Source: Betaproteobacteria bacterium (GTDB lineage Bacteria > Pseudomonadota > Gammaproteobacteria > Burkholderiales > JACQAP01). From it: a stretch of DNA of 64,000 bases. The translations under genes were made by a program, and so were the position numbers. The stretch lies in contig JACQAP010000008.1 in NCBI GenBank assembly GCA_016194905.1, positions 248,001 to 312,000 of the forward strand, in the 5' to 3' direction. Shown here piece after piece: positions 37,736 through 45,477 of this stretch (position 1 is the first letter of the stretch; every line of letters starts with the position of its first letter). The notes beneath the pieces are model-generated. The model was not told where the DNA came from. It ran no database searches and saw only the letters and a program-made list of their open reading frames with translations.

Positions 37736-38500
37736 TCATCCCGCGATCGTCACCCCTCCGTCCGCAACGATGGTCTGACCGGTAATGAAGGCCGCCGCGC
37801 GCGAAGCAAGGAATACGGCAACCCCGCCGATGTCGTCCGGTTCGCCGATGCGGCGCAATGGCGTCTGCGATTCGTAACGTTGCAGGATTTCGGGGTTCTC
37901 CCACAATGCGCGGGCGAAGTCGGTCTTCACCAGGCCCGGTGCAATGCAGTTGACGCGGACGTTGTGGGGACCCCATTCCATGGCGAGGTTGCGCGCGAGC
38001 TGCATGTCCGCGGCCTTGGAGATCGCATAGGCGCCGAGCGCCGAGGTGCCTTTCAGCCCGCCGATCGAGGACACGATGATCACTGCGCCGTCCTTCCTCT
38101 GCGCCATTTCCGGCAGCACGAGATTCGCCAGCCAATGGTTGGAGACGATGTTGTTCTGCAGGATCTTGTTGAAGGCGTCGTCCGGCATTTTCGCCATCGG
38201 GCCGTAGTAGGGATTGCTGGCCGCATTGCAGACCAGCACGTCGATTTTCCCGCACTTCCTGCGTGTTTCATTCACCAGATTTTCCAGTTGCACCTTGTCG
38301 CCGATGTTGGCAGAAATCGCGATCGCATCGCCGCCCGAAGAGCGAATGGCCTTTGCGACTTGCTCGCAGACGTCGGCCTTGCGGCTCGAGATCACCACCT
38401 TTGCGCCGGCCTTCGCCAGGTGCTCCGCAATCGAACGGCCGATGCCTCGCGTGGATCCGGTGACGATGGCGACTTTGCCGCTGAGATCGAAAGGGTTCAT
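37736..38500 (-). CDS. SDR family oxidoreductase
   Basis: Classical short-chain dehydrogenase/reductase, 254 aa. Cofactor motif TGSTRGIG at 14-21, NAAS near 92, catalytic Ser 144/145, Tyr158 and Lys162 (YAISK), and the C-terminal FITGQTIVADGG. R40 after the second strand (SSRK) suggests NADP(H). Likely reduces or oxidises a keto/hydroxy acyl or steroid-like substrate. The start is ATG 38500; a longer frame adds TVHCSPFAVHSSLITVHYSP, which is only translated heptamer repeat. Same strand as the SRPBCC gene upstream, with one repeat element between them. Confidence 0.9.
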   Translation of the reverse strand: MNPFDLSGKVAIVTGSTRGIGRSIAEHLAKAGAKVVISSRKADVCEQVAKAIRSSGGDAIAISANIGDKVQLENLVNETRRKCGKIDVLVCNAASNPYYGPMAKMPDDAFNKILQNNIVSNHWLANLVLPEMAQRKDGAVIIVSSIGGLKGTSALGAYAISKAADMQLARNLAMEWGPHNVRVNCIAPGLVKTDFARALWENPEILQRYESQTPLRRIGEPDDIGGVAVFLASRAAAFITGQTIVADGGVTIAG

Positions 38501-38503
38501 GTT

Positions 38504-38600
38504 GGCAGGTGAGTAGTGAACGGTGATCAGTGAAGAGTGAACGGCGAAGGGCGAACAGTGAACGGTTGACTTTTTTCCGTTCACCGTTCACCGTTCACTG
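38504..38600. repeat. heptamer-armed element, GTGAACG/TTCACCG type
   Basis: On the plus strand it starts GTGAGTAGTGAACGGTGATC and continues with five more GTGAACR-like units, a very short core (TTGACTTTTTT), then CCGTTCACCGTTCACCGTTC. On the minus strand, the TGA stop of the SRPBCC gene is the first heptamer, and the SDR ATG follows ten bases after the last one, without an SD. Confidence 0.85.
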
Positions 38601-39134
38601 ACTGGATTGCTCCTCGATGATCTTCTTCAGGTTCTCGAGGCCCATCGGATAGACCTTGTTCAGCACGTTGAGTGGCGTTGCGTCGTCCTGGCCCGCCGGC
38701 GGCTCGTCGGTCCAGTACGCAACGCGCTTGAAGCGCGCCTTCCAGACCACCTTGCTCTTGCCGCCGCCGGCATCGGATACCGTCATCGTCGGGAAATAGT
38801 CCGTCGCGCCCACCTGGCCGCCGATATAGGTGTAACCCAGCGACATGTTCCAGGGTTCGAACGCAATCAGCTTTTCTTGGACCTTGGTGCCGTTGGCGCG
38901 CGTCAGTTCGCGGATGGCGCCGACCTCGCGGTTCTTGCCGAGGATGATCCGGCTCTCGGTGATGGTCGATAGCCAGCGCGGCAGGCCGTTGAAGTCGCTG
39001 ACGACGCCCCACACGACCTCGGGAGGCGCATTGATCACGATGGAATGTTCGAGGTTCATTTCGGGCGCCTCGGCGGCAAACAGCGGCGCCGATGCGGCAA
39101 GCAGTAATGACAATAGTCCCTTCGCCAGTTTCAT
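38595..39134 (-). CDS. exported SRPBCC (START-like) domain protein
   Basis: 179-aa protein with a signal peptide (KLAKGLLSLLLAASAPLFAAEAP) and an SRPBCC/polyketide-cyclase-2 domain (LEHSIVINAPPEVVWGVVSDFNGLPRWLSTITESRII, YTYIGGQVGATDYFPTMTVSD, SKVVWKARFKRV). This fold binds hydrophobic ligands. Periplasmic location is unusual but not unique for the family. The stop codon (CAGTGA) belongs to the adjoining heptamer arm. Likely co-transcribed with the SDR gene. Confidence 0.85.
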   Translation of the reverse strand: MKLAKGLLSLLLAASAPLFAAEAPEMNLEHSIVINAPPEVVWGVVSDFNGLPRWLSTITESRIILGKNREVGAIRELTRANGTKVQEKLIAFEPWNMSLGYTYIGGQVGATDYFPTMTVSDAGGGKSKVVWKARFKRVAYWTDEPPAGQDDATPLNVLNKVYPMGLENLKKIIEEQSSQ

Positions 39135-39381
39135 ATTTTTCTCCGATATTCGGTGCGTGGATGATATTCATGCTCGGTCTCGAGCCGGCTATCGCCGCAT
39201 GCCGGCCAAACTGCCCGGCATGCAGAGGGGCAAAAGCCTACCGCATTCGAACACGCGCCGCGACCCCATTGAAATTCCCGTTGTTCCAATGCTCAGAATT
39301 TCCTGCTGCGAGTGCGGTGCAGCGTTATCCCGGGAAGGCCTTGTGCTAGCATCGGTTTCCCTTTCGTCTGCCGGAAATAAA

Positions 39382-40230
39382 ATGAATGCGGCACTGAGCG
39401 CCGACGAACTCGCGCATTACCACGAGCACGGTTACGTCTTTCCGCGCTATCGCCTCCCCGATCCGCTGCTGCAACGCCTGCGCGACAGTCTCGACCGGCT
39501 GTTGGCCACTTACACCGATGTCGCCCAGGAAGATCTCGCCAATCCGCACATGCTGCCGCCGACCGGCGGACCCGACATGAATCCCTTCATGGCCGCCGCC
39601 CGGCATCCGGCCGTGCTGGACATGATGGAGCGGATCATCGGACCGGACATCGTGCTGTGGATCAGCCGGATTCTGTGCAAGCCGCCGGTCATGGGACGCG
39701 AGGTGCCCTGGCACCAGGACGGGGAATACTGGCCGATGCGGCCGCTGGCGACTTGTTCGGTCTGGATCGCGATCGATCCGGTATCCACGGAGAACGGCTG
39801 CATGCGCTTCATACCGGAGTCGCACAAGCGCAAGGAGCTCTACCGGCACCATGTCAGCGATCGCAAGAACCTGGTGCTCAACCTCGAACTCGACCGCGAC
39901 CAGTTCGACGAATCGAAGACGGTCAACGTCGAACTCGAGCCGGGCCAGATGTCGCTGCACGACGTGCGCATGATTCACGGTTCGCTTGCCAATACCTCGG
40001 GCCAGCGCCGTGCGGCGCTGATCATGCGTTACATGCCGGCAACGTCGCATTACGACCGTTCGCTGCGCGACAAGCGCCGGGACAACGCGCCATTCAACAT
40101 CTACGACCAGCCGCTTTGGCTGATGCGGGGCGAAGACAAATCGGCGAAAAACGATTTTGCCCACGGCCATGAGATCTGGAATCGGCGTTACGCCAGCGGG
40201 CTGGGCGTGGGATCGGGGAGTGCGGGGTGA
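39382..40230 (+). CDS. phytanoyl-CoA dioxygenase (PhyH) family protein
   Basis: 2OG-Fe(II) oxygenase of the PhyH family, 282 aa. H111-x-D113 (WHQDGEYWPM) and H199 (DVRMIHGSLANTSGQRRAAL) form the iron site, and R209 is placed to bind 2OG. The sequence CSVWIAIDPVSTENGCMRFIPESHK is a PhyH hallmark. Substrates of bacterial members vary widely (lipids, halogenation-like and natural-product steps). Start at 39382 has a modest SD (GGAA). An acyl-CoA synthetase follows on the same strand across a repeat element. Confidence 0.9.
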   Translation: MNAALSADELAHYHEHGYVFPRYRLPDPLLQRLRDSLDRLLATYTDVAQEDLANPHMLPPTGGPDMNPFMAAARHPAVLDMMERIIGPDIVLWISRILCKPPVMGREVPWHQDGEYWPMRPLATCSVWIAIDPVSTENGCMRFIPESHKRKELYRHHVSDRKNLVLNLELDRDQFDESKTVNVELEPGQMSLHDVRMIHGSLANTSGQRRAALIMRYMPATSHYDRSLRDKRRDNAPFNIYDQPLWLMRGEDKSAKNDFAHGHEIWNRRYASGLGVGSGSAG

Positions 40231-40429
40231 GAAAGGCAGGGACTAGAGGGTAGGGGCTAGGGGAGAAGCGTTACGCGATGCGTGTCGGCCGAATTAAAAT
40301 TGAATTAAGTAGAAGAAGAAAATGCGGAACCGCCAAAGTGGTGAGGGTTCTCATCCCTAGCCCCTAGCCCCTAGCCCCTAGCCCCTAGCCCCTAGCCCCT
40401 AGCCCCTAGCCCCTAGCCCCTAGCCCCTC
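40228..40429. repeat. longest heptamer-armed element, 10 CTAGCCC units
   Basis: Starts on the PhyH TGA. The left arm is degenerate (GCAGGGACTAGAGGGTAGGG, GCTAGGGG). The core (GAAGCGTTACGCGAT, GAAGAAAATGCGGAACCGC, GGTTCTCATCCCTAG) is homologous to that at 53980-54060. The right arm is ten perfect CTAGCCC heptamers (40357-40426). Its end lies directly before the next ATG at 40432, with no SD. On the opposite strand it reads (GGGGCTA)n, a regular G-quadruplex motif. Confidence 0.9.
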
Positions 40430-40431
40430 CA

Positions 40432-41985
40432 ATGAATCTCGCCAATTTCCTCGCCCGTTCCGCGCGCACATTTCCCGACAATCCCGCTGTCTCCCTGGGC
40501 GAGAGCGTCTGGATAAAATACGGCGAACTCATGCGGCGGGTCGCGGCGATGGCCACCGGATTTCGCGACGCCCTGGGCCTGCTGCCGGGCGATTGCGTGG
40601 CGCTGGCGATGGGCAACTGTCCGCAGTATGTCGAGATCTGGTACGCAGCCTGGTATGCGGGGCTGACGACCGTGCCGATGAACGACAAGCTGCATCCGAG
40701 GGAATTCGAATACATTCTGCAGAACTCCGGTGCACGGGTTTGTTTCGCATCGCCCGATCTTGCTCAGCCGGTGGAGTCTCTGCGCGGCAACCTTCCCGTG
40801 CTCGAGCGCGTGATCGAGGTCGCTTCGTCCGACTACACGGCGCTGTGCCGGACGGAGCCGAACATCGCGATGGCCGACACGCTTCCGGACGATGTGGCCT
40901 GGCTGTTCTATACCAGCGGCACGACCGGACGGCCGAAGGGCGTGATGATCACGCATCGCAACCTGGTGTGCATGTCGCTTTCCTACTTCGCGGCGGTCGA
41001 CGGCATCGAGCCGGGCGATTGCGTGGTCCATGCCGCGCCCATGTCGCACGGTTCGGGCCTATATAACTTTCCCCACATGCTGGTCGGGGCAAATCAGGTG
41101 ATTCCCGACAGCGGGCGCTTCGAGCCGGCGGAGATATTCCAACTCTGCCGGCGCTGGAACGGCGTGACGATGTTCACGGCGCCGACCATGGTGCACAGGC
41201 TGGTGGCGCATGCGCGCAAACACGCGCCGTCGCTCGATGAACTGAAAACCATCGTGTACGGCGGCGGGCCGATGTATCTTCAGGACATCAAGAACGCGCT
41301 GGACGCAATAGGGCCGCGTTTTGCACAGATCTACGGCCAGGGCGAGTCGCCCATGACCATTACCGCGCTGTCGAAATTCCACATGGGCGATCGCGATCAT
41401 CCGCGCTACGACGACCGGCTGGCTTCCGTAGGGGTGGCACAACCGGCAGTGGAAGTCAGAGTCGCCGATGCGCAGGACCAGCTGCTGGCGTACGGGGAGA
41501 TCGGCGAAATCCTGGTGCGCGGCGATACCGTCATGCGCGGCTACTGGCGCAATCCGGACGCCAGCATCGAGACGTTACGCGGCGGCTGGTTGCATACCGG
41601 CGACGTCGGGTCGTTCGATGAGGACGGTTTTCTGACTTTGCGCGACCGCTCCAAGGACATGATCATCAGCGGCGGCTCCAACATTTATCCGCGCGAAGTC
41701 GAAGAAGTCCTGCTGCGCCACCCGGCCGTCAGCGAAGTCTCGGTGGTCGGACGCCCACATCCGGAGTGGGGCGAAGAGGTGATCGCCTTTGTAGTCGTGT
41801 GCGACGGCTCGACGGTCCGGGAGCAGGAGCTCGACGCGCTGTGCATAGACCATATCGCACGCTTCAAGCGGCCGAAGGCCTATTGTTTCGTCCCCGATCT
41901 GCCGAAGAACAACTATGGCAAGGTACTCAAGACCGCGTTGCGTGCACAACTGAAAGGTGAGGCAGGTGAAGGCCAAGCGGGTTAA
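40432..41985 (+). CDS. AMP-dependent acyl-CoA synthetase/ligase
   Basis: ANL-superfamily enzyme, 517 aa. P-loop YTSGTTGRPKG near 160-170, YGQGESP at the A5 position, TGDVGSFDEDGFLTLRDRSKDMIISGGSNIYPREVEEVL (A7-A8 hinge), and catalytic Lys near the C-terminus (PKNNYGKVLK). It activates a carboxylic acid, probably fatty or aromatic, to its CoA thioester. A5 has GQGESP where acyl-CoA synthetases often read GxTE. The start has no SD because the repeat arm abuts it. The upstream PhyH gene suggests a joint catabolic role, but that is inference. Confidence 0.9.
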   Translation: MNLANFLARSARTFPDNPAVSLGESVWIKYGELMRRVAAMATGFRDALGLLPGDCVALAMGNCPQYVEIWYAAWYAGLTTVPMNDKLHPREFEYILQNSGARVCFASPDLAQPVESLRGNLPVLERVIEVASSDYTALCRTEPNIAMADTLPDDVAWLFYTSGTTGRPKGVMITHRNLVCMSLSYFAAVDGIEPGDCVVHAAPMSHGSGLYNFPHMLVGANQVIPDSGRFEPAEIFQLCRRWNGVTMFTAPTMVHRLVAHARKHAPSLDELKTIVYGGGPMYLQDIKNALDAIGPRFAQIYGQGESPMTITALSKFHMGDRDHPRYDDRLASVGVAQPAVEVRVADAQDQLLAYGEIGEILVRGDTVMRGYWRNPDASIETLRGGWLHTGDVGSFDEDGFLTLRDRSKDMIISGGSNIYPREVEEVLLRHPAVSEVSVVGRPHPEWGEEVIAFVVVCDGSTVREQELDALCIDHIARFKRPKAYCFVPDLPKNNYGKVLKTALRAQLKGEAGEGQAG

Positions 41986-42095
41986 ACCGGCGCCTCCCGC
42001 GTCGCCGCGAAACGAGCCACAACGGCCCGCCCGGGCTAATTCGCAATTGAACCGGCAGACTCGGAAAGTTCTGGCGCAGCACTATCGTGCGAAGT

Positions 42096-42330
42096 ATGGT
42101 GTGAACGGTAAACGGTAAATGGCGAACAGTGAACGGTTAACAGTGAACTGTTCGTGAATCCGGACGCTCAAATTGCCGATCACCGATTATGGCCGAATAC
42201 CCGTGCGAGGCTAGGAGTTATGGTCGAAGACCGGTTATGGGCGCAGCCCGGTATCCCTTGTGGAATGCCGTGAGCGGCGACCCTTTTAGGCCGGTATCCC
42301 CTTGTGGGACACTAATCACCGTTCACCACG
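42096..42330. repeat. composite heptamer element with recurring CCGGTATCCC modules
   Basis: This fills the gap between the synthetase and the convergent diguanylate cyclase. The left arm has GTGAACGGTAAACGGTAAAT and further GTGAACR units. Three modules follow: TTATGGCCGAATACCCGTGC (42187 on, also at 4244), TTATGGGCGCAGCCCGGTAT (42235 on, also at 28988), and AGGCCGGTATCCCCTTGTGG (42288 on). It closes with the arm AATCACCGTTCACCACG. No gene is visible in these roughly 350 bases. Confidence 0.75.
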
Positions 42331-42333
42331 AAG

Positions 42334-43614
42334 CTAAATACTGACCCGATTGCGACCGGCGCCCTTGGCCCGGTACAGTGCTTCGTCGGCCGATCGGATC
42401 ACGGCTTCCGGTGTGTCGAACAGGTCGGACCGTTGCGCGGCGCCGATGCTCACGGTTACCGAAAGCAGTTCCGCACGATTCGAACGCAGCGGCGGTGCGC
42501 CCGGCGGATCGAGGGTGAACGCGGATTGGGTCTTCGTGCGACGGTCGTTGTTCCGACGTGCTTCGCTGCGCCGTTGTTGCTCCGTGCGTACCGACATCTT
42601 GTAGAGCTCGATGCTCTGCCGCAGCGTTTCGAGGTACGGCAGGGCCTCCTCGACCTTCTTGTCGGGAAACAGCACCGCGAACTCTTCGCCCCCGTAGCGG
42701 AAGGCCTTGCCGCCGCCGTCGATTTCCGCCAACCGCGCCCCGACCAGTTTGAGCACCTGGTCGCCGATGTCGTGGCCGTGCGTGTCGTTGAATTTCTTGA
42801 AGTGATCGACGTCGACCATGGCGATCGTGTAGGAGGGACCCAGCGCGACGAGTCTTTCCTGCAGAGCACGCCGGCTGGGCAGGCCGGTGAGCTCATCGTG
42901 AAAGGCCATGCGATGCGATTCCTGCAGCACGGCAAGCAGCAGCATGGCGCCGGCGGCAAATACGAACACGCCGTACACCACCGTCAGGTTCGGCCATTCG
43001 CACGCAATGAAAAATGCGACCAGCGCGCCGGTCATGCCGATATCGAGCGGGGAGCGCCGCAGCCACGCCCTGATCAATGCAACCGTGAATGCCGCCACGA
43101 TGAACATGCGGCCAAGTAGCGGCGTCGGCGTGGCCTTGAGCAACCAGTGATCCAGCGCCGCATGCCAGGCCGTGCCGGAGAGGGCGGTGTGGCCCGCGGT
43201 TGCAATCCAGGCCGTCATCAGCACCTCGACTACGCCCAGCAGCAACCACCGGTAATTGCGGAAATGGACGATGCCGCGTTCCGGCAATAGCATCACGAGC
43301 AGAATGTTGGCAGGCACGAAGATCGCCGCGGCGGTGAGCACCGCGCGCGTCGGAAAATCATCCTCGCCGAAGCTGAGCGAAATACGATAGGCGATGAATG
43401 CGACCAGCAGGGAAATGAGCGCGATGAACGCGCGACCGCGATTGAACCACAGGGCAATCGCCGTGCCGATGACGAGCACCGCATAGGGTCCGAATACGCC
43501 GAAGTTGCCCAGTGTCGTGGAAAACTGCTGGCTGATCGAGGCGGCAACACCGGCGATGACCAGCACCGCAACAGGTATGGCGACGGCCTTCAATTCGTCG
43601 CGAAATGCGATCAT
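42334..43614 (-). CDS. membrane diguanylate cyclase (GGDEF)
   Basis: 426-aa protein with about seven transmembrane helices (residues 10-235) and a C-terminal GGDEF domain (HDELTGLPSRRALQERL, VDHFKKFNDTHGHDIGDQVLKLVG, YGGEEFAVLF). The catalytic signature GGEEF is a functional variant. A low-complexity Arg/Lys/Ser insert (about 340-380) interrupts the domain near the RxxD-type I-site region, so product inhibition may be altered. The start at 43614 (MIAFRDELKAV) avoids overlap with the upstream brnA-like gene. It should make c-di-GMP at the membrane. Confidence 0.9.
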   Translation of the reverse strand: MIAFRDELKAVAIPVAVLVIAGVAASISQQFSTTLGNFGVFGPYAVLVIGTAIALWFNRGRAFIALISLLVAFIAYRISLSFGEDDFPTRAVLTAAAIFVPANILLVMLLPERGIVHFRNYRWLLLGVVEVLMTAWIATAGHTALSGTAWHAALDHWLLKATPTPLLGRMFIVAAFTVALIRAWLRRSPLDIGMTGALVAFFIACEWPNLTVVYGVFVFAAGAMLLLAVLQESHRMAFHDELTGLPSRRALQERLVALGPSYTIAMVDVDHFKKFNDTHGHDIGDQVLKLVGARLAEIDGGGKAFRYGGEEFAVLFPDKKVEEALPYLETLRQSIELYKMSVRTEQQRRSEARRNNDRRTKTQSAFTLDPPGAPPLRSNRAELLSVTVSIGAAQRSDLFDTPEAVIRSADEALYRAKGAGRNRVSI

Positions 43615-43663
43615 CGGCTGCCGTACCCGGATGCGTCCGTCGTCCGCGCGACCAGGGTGCCGC

Positions 43664-43975
43664 TCAAGTCTTGCCCTTTCCAATCTGGTAGGGTCGTGCC
43701 TCTTCCCGGATCACCCGGCGCAGGACGTCTTCCAGCTTTTCCTGTTCGATCGCCTGCCTGAGCGCTTCGTTGATCAGCGTCTGGTAGCCGCGGCCACCGG
43801 CTCGCGAACGAAAATATTCGACCACCGCCATGTCGAGATACATTGTCAGCCGCGTCTTGCCACGCGGCGCCGCGGCGCCGCTGCGCTGCGAGCCCGTCGT
43901 CGTGGCGCCGGATCCGTTGCCTCCGTCGCGACGCCCGGAATGTCTGCTGGGTGATTTGGCCGTTTGTTTGCGCAT
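43664..43975 (-). CDS. BrnA-family antitoxin, without a BrnT partner
   Basis: 103-aa DNA-binding antitoxin-like protein. Basic disordered N-terminus (RKQTAKSPSRHSGRRDGG), then a ribbon-helix-helix-type segment (KTRLTMYLDMAVVEYFRSRAGGRGYQTLINEALRQAIE), matching BrnA (COG3514). BrnA normally follows brnT, its ribonuclease toxin, in one operon. No BrnT-like frame exists upstream or downstream, so this is an orphan antitoxin or repressor. A near-palindrome at 43986 just upstream of its ATG may be its operator. Transcribed divergently from cioAB. Confidence 0.8.
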   Translation of the reverse strand: MRKQTAKSPSRHSGRRDGGNGSGATTTGSQRSGAAAPRGKTRLTMYLDMAVVEYFRSRAGGRGYQTLINEALRQAIEQEKLEDVLRRVIREEARPYQIGKGKT

Positions 43976-43985
43976 CGTCCCAGTG

Positions 43986-44001
43986 TGCATACATATATGC
44001 A
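43986..44001. promoter_or_regulatory. palindromic operator candidate for the BrnA-like protein
   Basis: TGCATACATATATGCA is a 16-base near-perfect palindrome (one mismatched pair) in an otherwise GC-rich gap, 11 bases upstream of the brnA-like ATG and about 120 bases upstream of cioA. RHH proteins of this type commonly autoregulate by binding such sites. Confidence 0.55.
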
Positions 44002-44122
44002 TATAGTCAAGCCGATCCGCCGCAATGAGCGCTGACTGGCGGCGCGCAATGCGCCCGTTAGTGCCAATCGGAGGTCATGCCCGGAACCGCGCTAAACTGG
44101 CGGCTCTTTTCCAGGGATCGTC

Positions 44123-45475
44123 ATGTCCGCGGATCCGCTGCTCCTCGCGCGCGCCCAGTTCGGCCTGAACATCGGGTTCCATATCCTCTTCCCCAGCATC
44201 ACGATCGCGCTGGCCTGGATTCTCGTCTACCTGCGCGTGCGCATCGAATTTTCGGGCGATGCGTGGTGCAAGCCGGCGTACAGGCTCTGGGTGAAGGTGT
44301 TCGCGCTGTCGTTCGCGCTGGGCGTCGTTTCCGGCATTACGATGAGCTTCCAGTTCGGCACCAACTGGCCGGGGTTCATGAGCAAGGCCGGCAACATCGC
44401 CGGACCGTTGCTGGGCTACGAAGTGCTGACGGCGTTTTTCCTCGAAGCCACTTTTCTGGGCGTCATGCTGTTCGGCCGCGACCGGGTGCCGGCATGGATG
44501 CACACCCTGTCGGCTTTCCTGGTGGCGATCGGCACTTCCGGATCGGCGTTCTGGATCCTCGCGCTGAATTCGTGGATGCAGACGCCGCAGGGTTTCGAGG
44601 TGATCGACGGCCAGTTGCATGCCACCAGCTGGATGGCGGTGATTTTCAATCCGAGTTTTCCGTATCGCCTCGCGCACATGATGATCGCCTCCGGGCTCAC
44701 GGCGGTATTTCTGGTAGCCGGCATCTCGGCATTGCAGCTGTTGTGCAACCGCACACTCGAACCGGCAACGCGCATGTTGCGCCTCGCTGTGGCCGTCGCA
44801 GCGGTGCTGACCCCGCTGCAGATCTTCGTTGGCGACCAGCATGGATTGAACACGCTCGAGCATCAGCCGGCGAAAATTGCGGCGATCGAGGCGATCTGGG
44901 AAACCGAGCGCGGCGCGCCGCTGCTGTTGTTCGCGATGCCCAACAGGCAGACACGCAGCAACGATTACGCAATCTCGCTGCCGAAGGGTGCGAGCCTGAT
45001 CCTGACCCACGATCCCGACGGCGAAGTGAAGGGCCTTTCCGAATTCGGCGACAAGCATCCGCCCGTTGCAACGGTGTTCTGGACTTTCCGTGTGATGGTC
45101 GGCGTGGGCATGCTGATGTTGGCGGCGTCCTGGTTCGGCGCCCTCTTGCTGATCCGGCGCCGTGAGTTTCCGCGCTGGTTGTTGTGGATGTATTCCGGCA
45201 TGACCTTCTCCGGATGGGTCGCGGTGCTGGCGGGTTGGCTGACAACGGAAATCGGCCGCCAGCCCTATGTCGTCTACGGCGTCATCCTGACCGCGGATAC
45301 TGCGTCGACCGTACCCGCTGCATACATCGCAACGACGTTCATTGGCTACGCCCTTATTTATACGCTGCTGCTGATTTCCTACATGGTCGTGCTCACACAA
45401 CTTGCGCGCAAGGAAGCGGAGGGCAAGGGTCGCGACATGCCCGCGCCGGGTGCACTGGGCCCGCAGGTGCTGTGA
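44123..45475 (+). CDS. cioA: cytochrome bd-type ubiquinol oxidase subunit I (CIO type)
   Basis: Subunit I of the quinol oxidase, 450 aa, nine transmembrane helices. MSADPLLLARAQFGLNIGFHILFPSITIALAWIL is the conserved N-terminus; FFLEATFLGVMLFG holds the heme-ligand and proton-channel glutamates; the Q loop is short, as in cyanide-insensitive oxidases of Pseudomonas (CioA), not in the long-loop E. coli CydA. It reduces O2 to water with high affinity and little sensitivity to cyanide. SD AGGGA seven bases upstream. cioB starts two bases after its stop. Confidence 0.93.
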   Translation: MSADPLLLARAQFGLNIGFHILFPSITIALAWILVYLRVRIEFSGDAWCKPAYRLWVKVFALSFALGVVSGITMSFQFGTNWPGFMSKAGNIAGPLLGYEVLTAFFLEATFLGVMLFGRDRVPAWMHTLSAFLVAIGTSGSAFWILALNSWMQTPQGFEVIDGQLHATSWMAVIFNPSFPYRLAHMMIASGLTAVFLVAGISALQLLCNRTLEPATRMLRLAVAVAAVLTPLQIFVGDQHGLNTLEHQPAKIAAIEAIWETERGAPLLLFAMPNRQTRSNDYAISLPKGASLILTHDPDGEVKGLSEFGDKHPPVATVFWTFRVMVGVGMLMLAASWFGALLLIRRREFPRWLLWMYSGMTFSGWVAVLAGWLTTEIGRQPYVVYGVILTADTASTVPAAYIATTFIGYALIYTLLLISYMVVLTQLARKEAEGKGRDMPAPGALGPQVL

Positions 45476-45477
45476 CG

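Noticed and set aside
38501-38584. longer N-terminus for the SDR protein (TVHCSPFAVHSS)
   Set aside because: The extension is translated repeat arm. The SDR fold starts at MNPFDLSGKVAIVTG.
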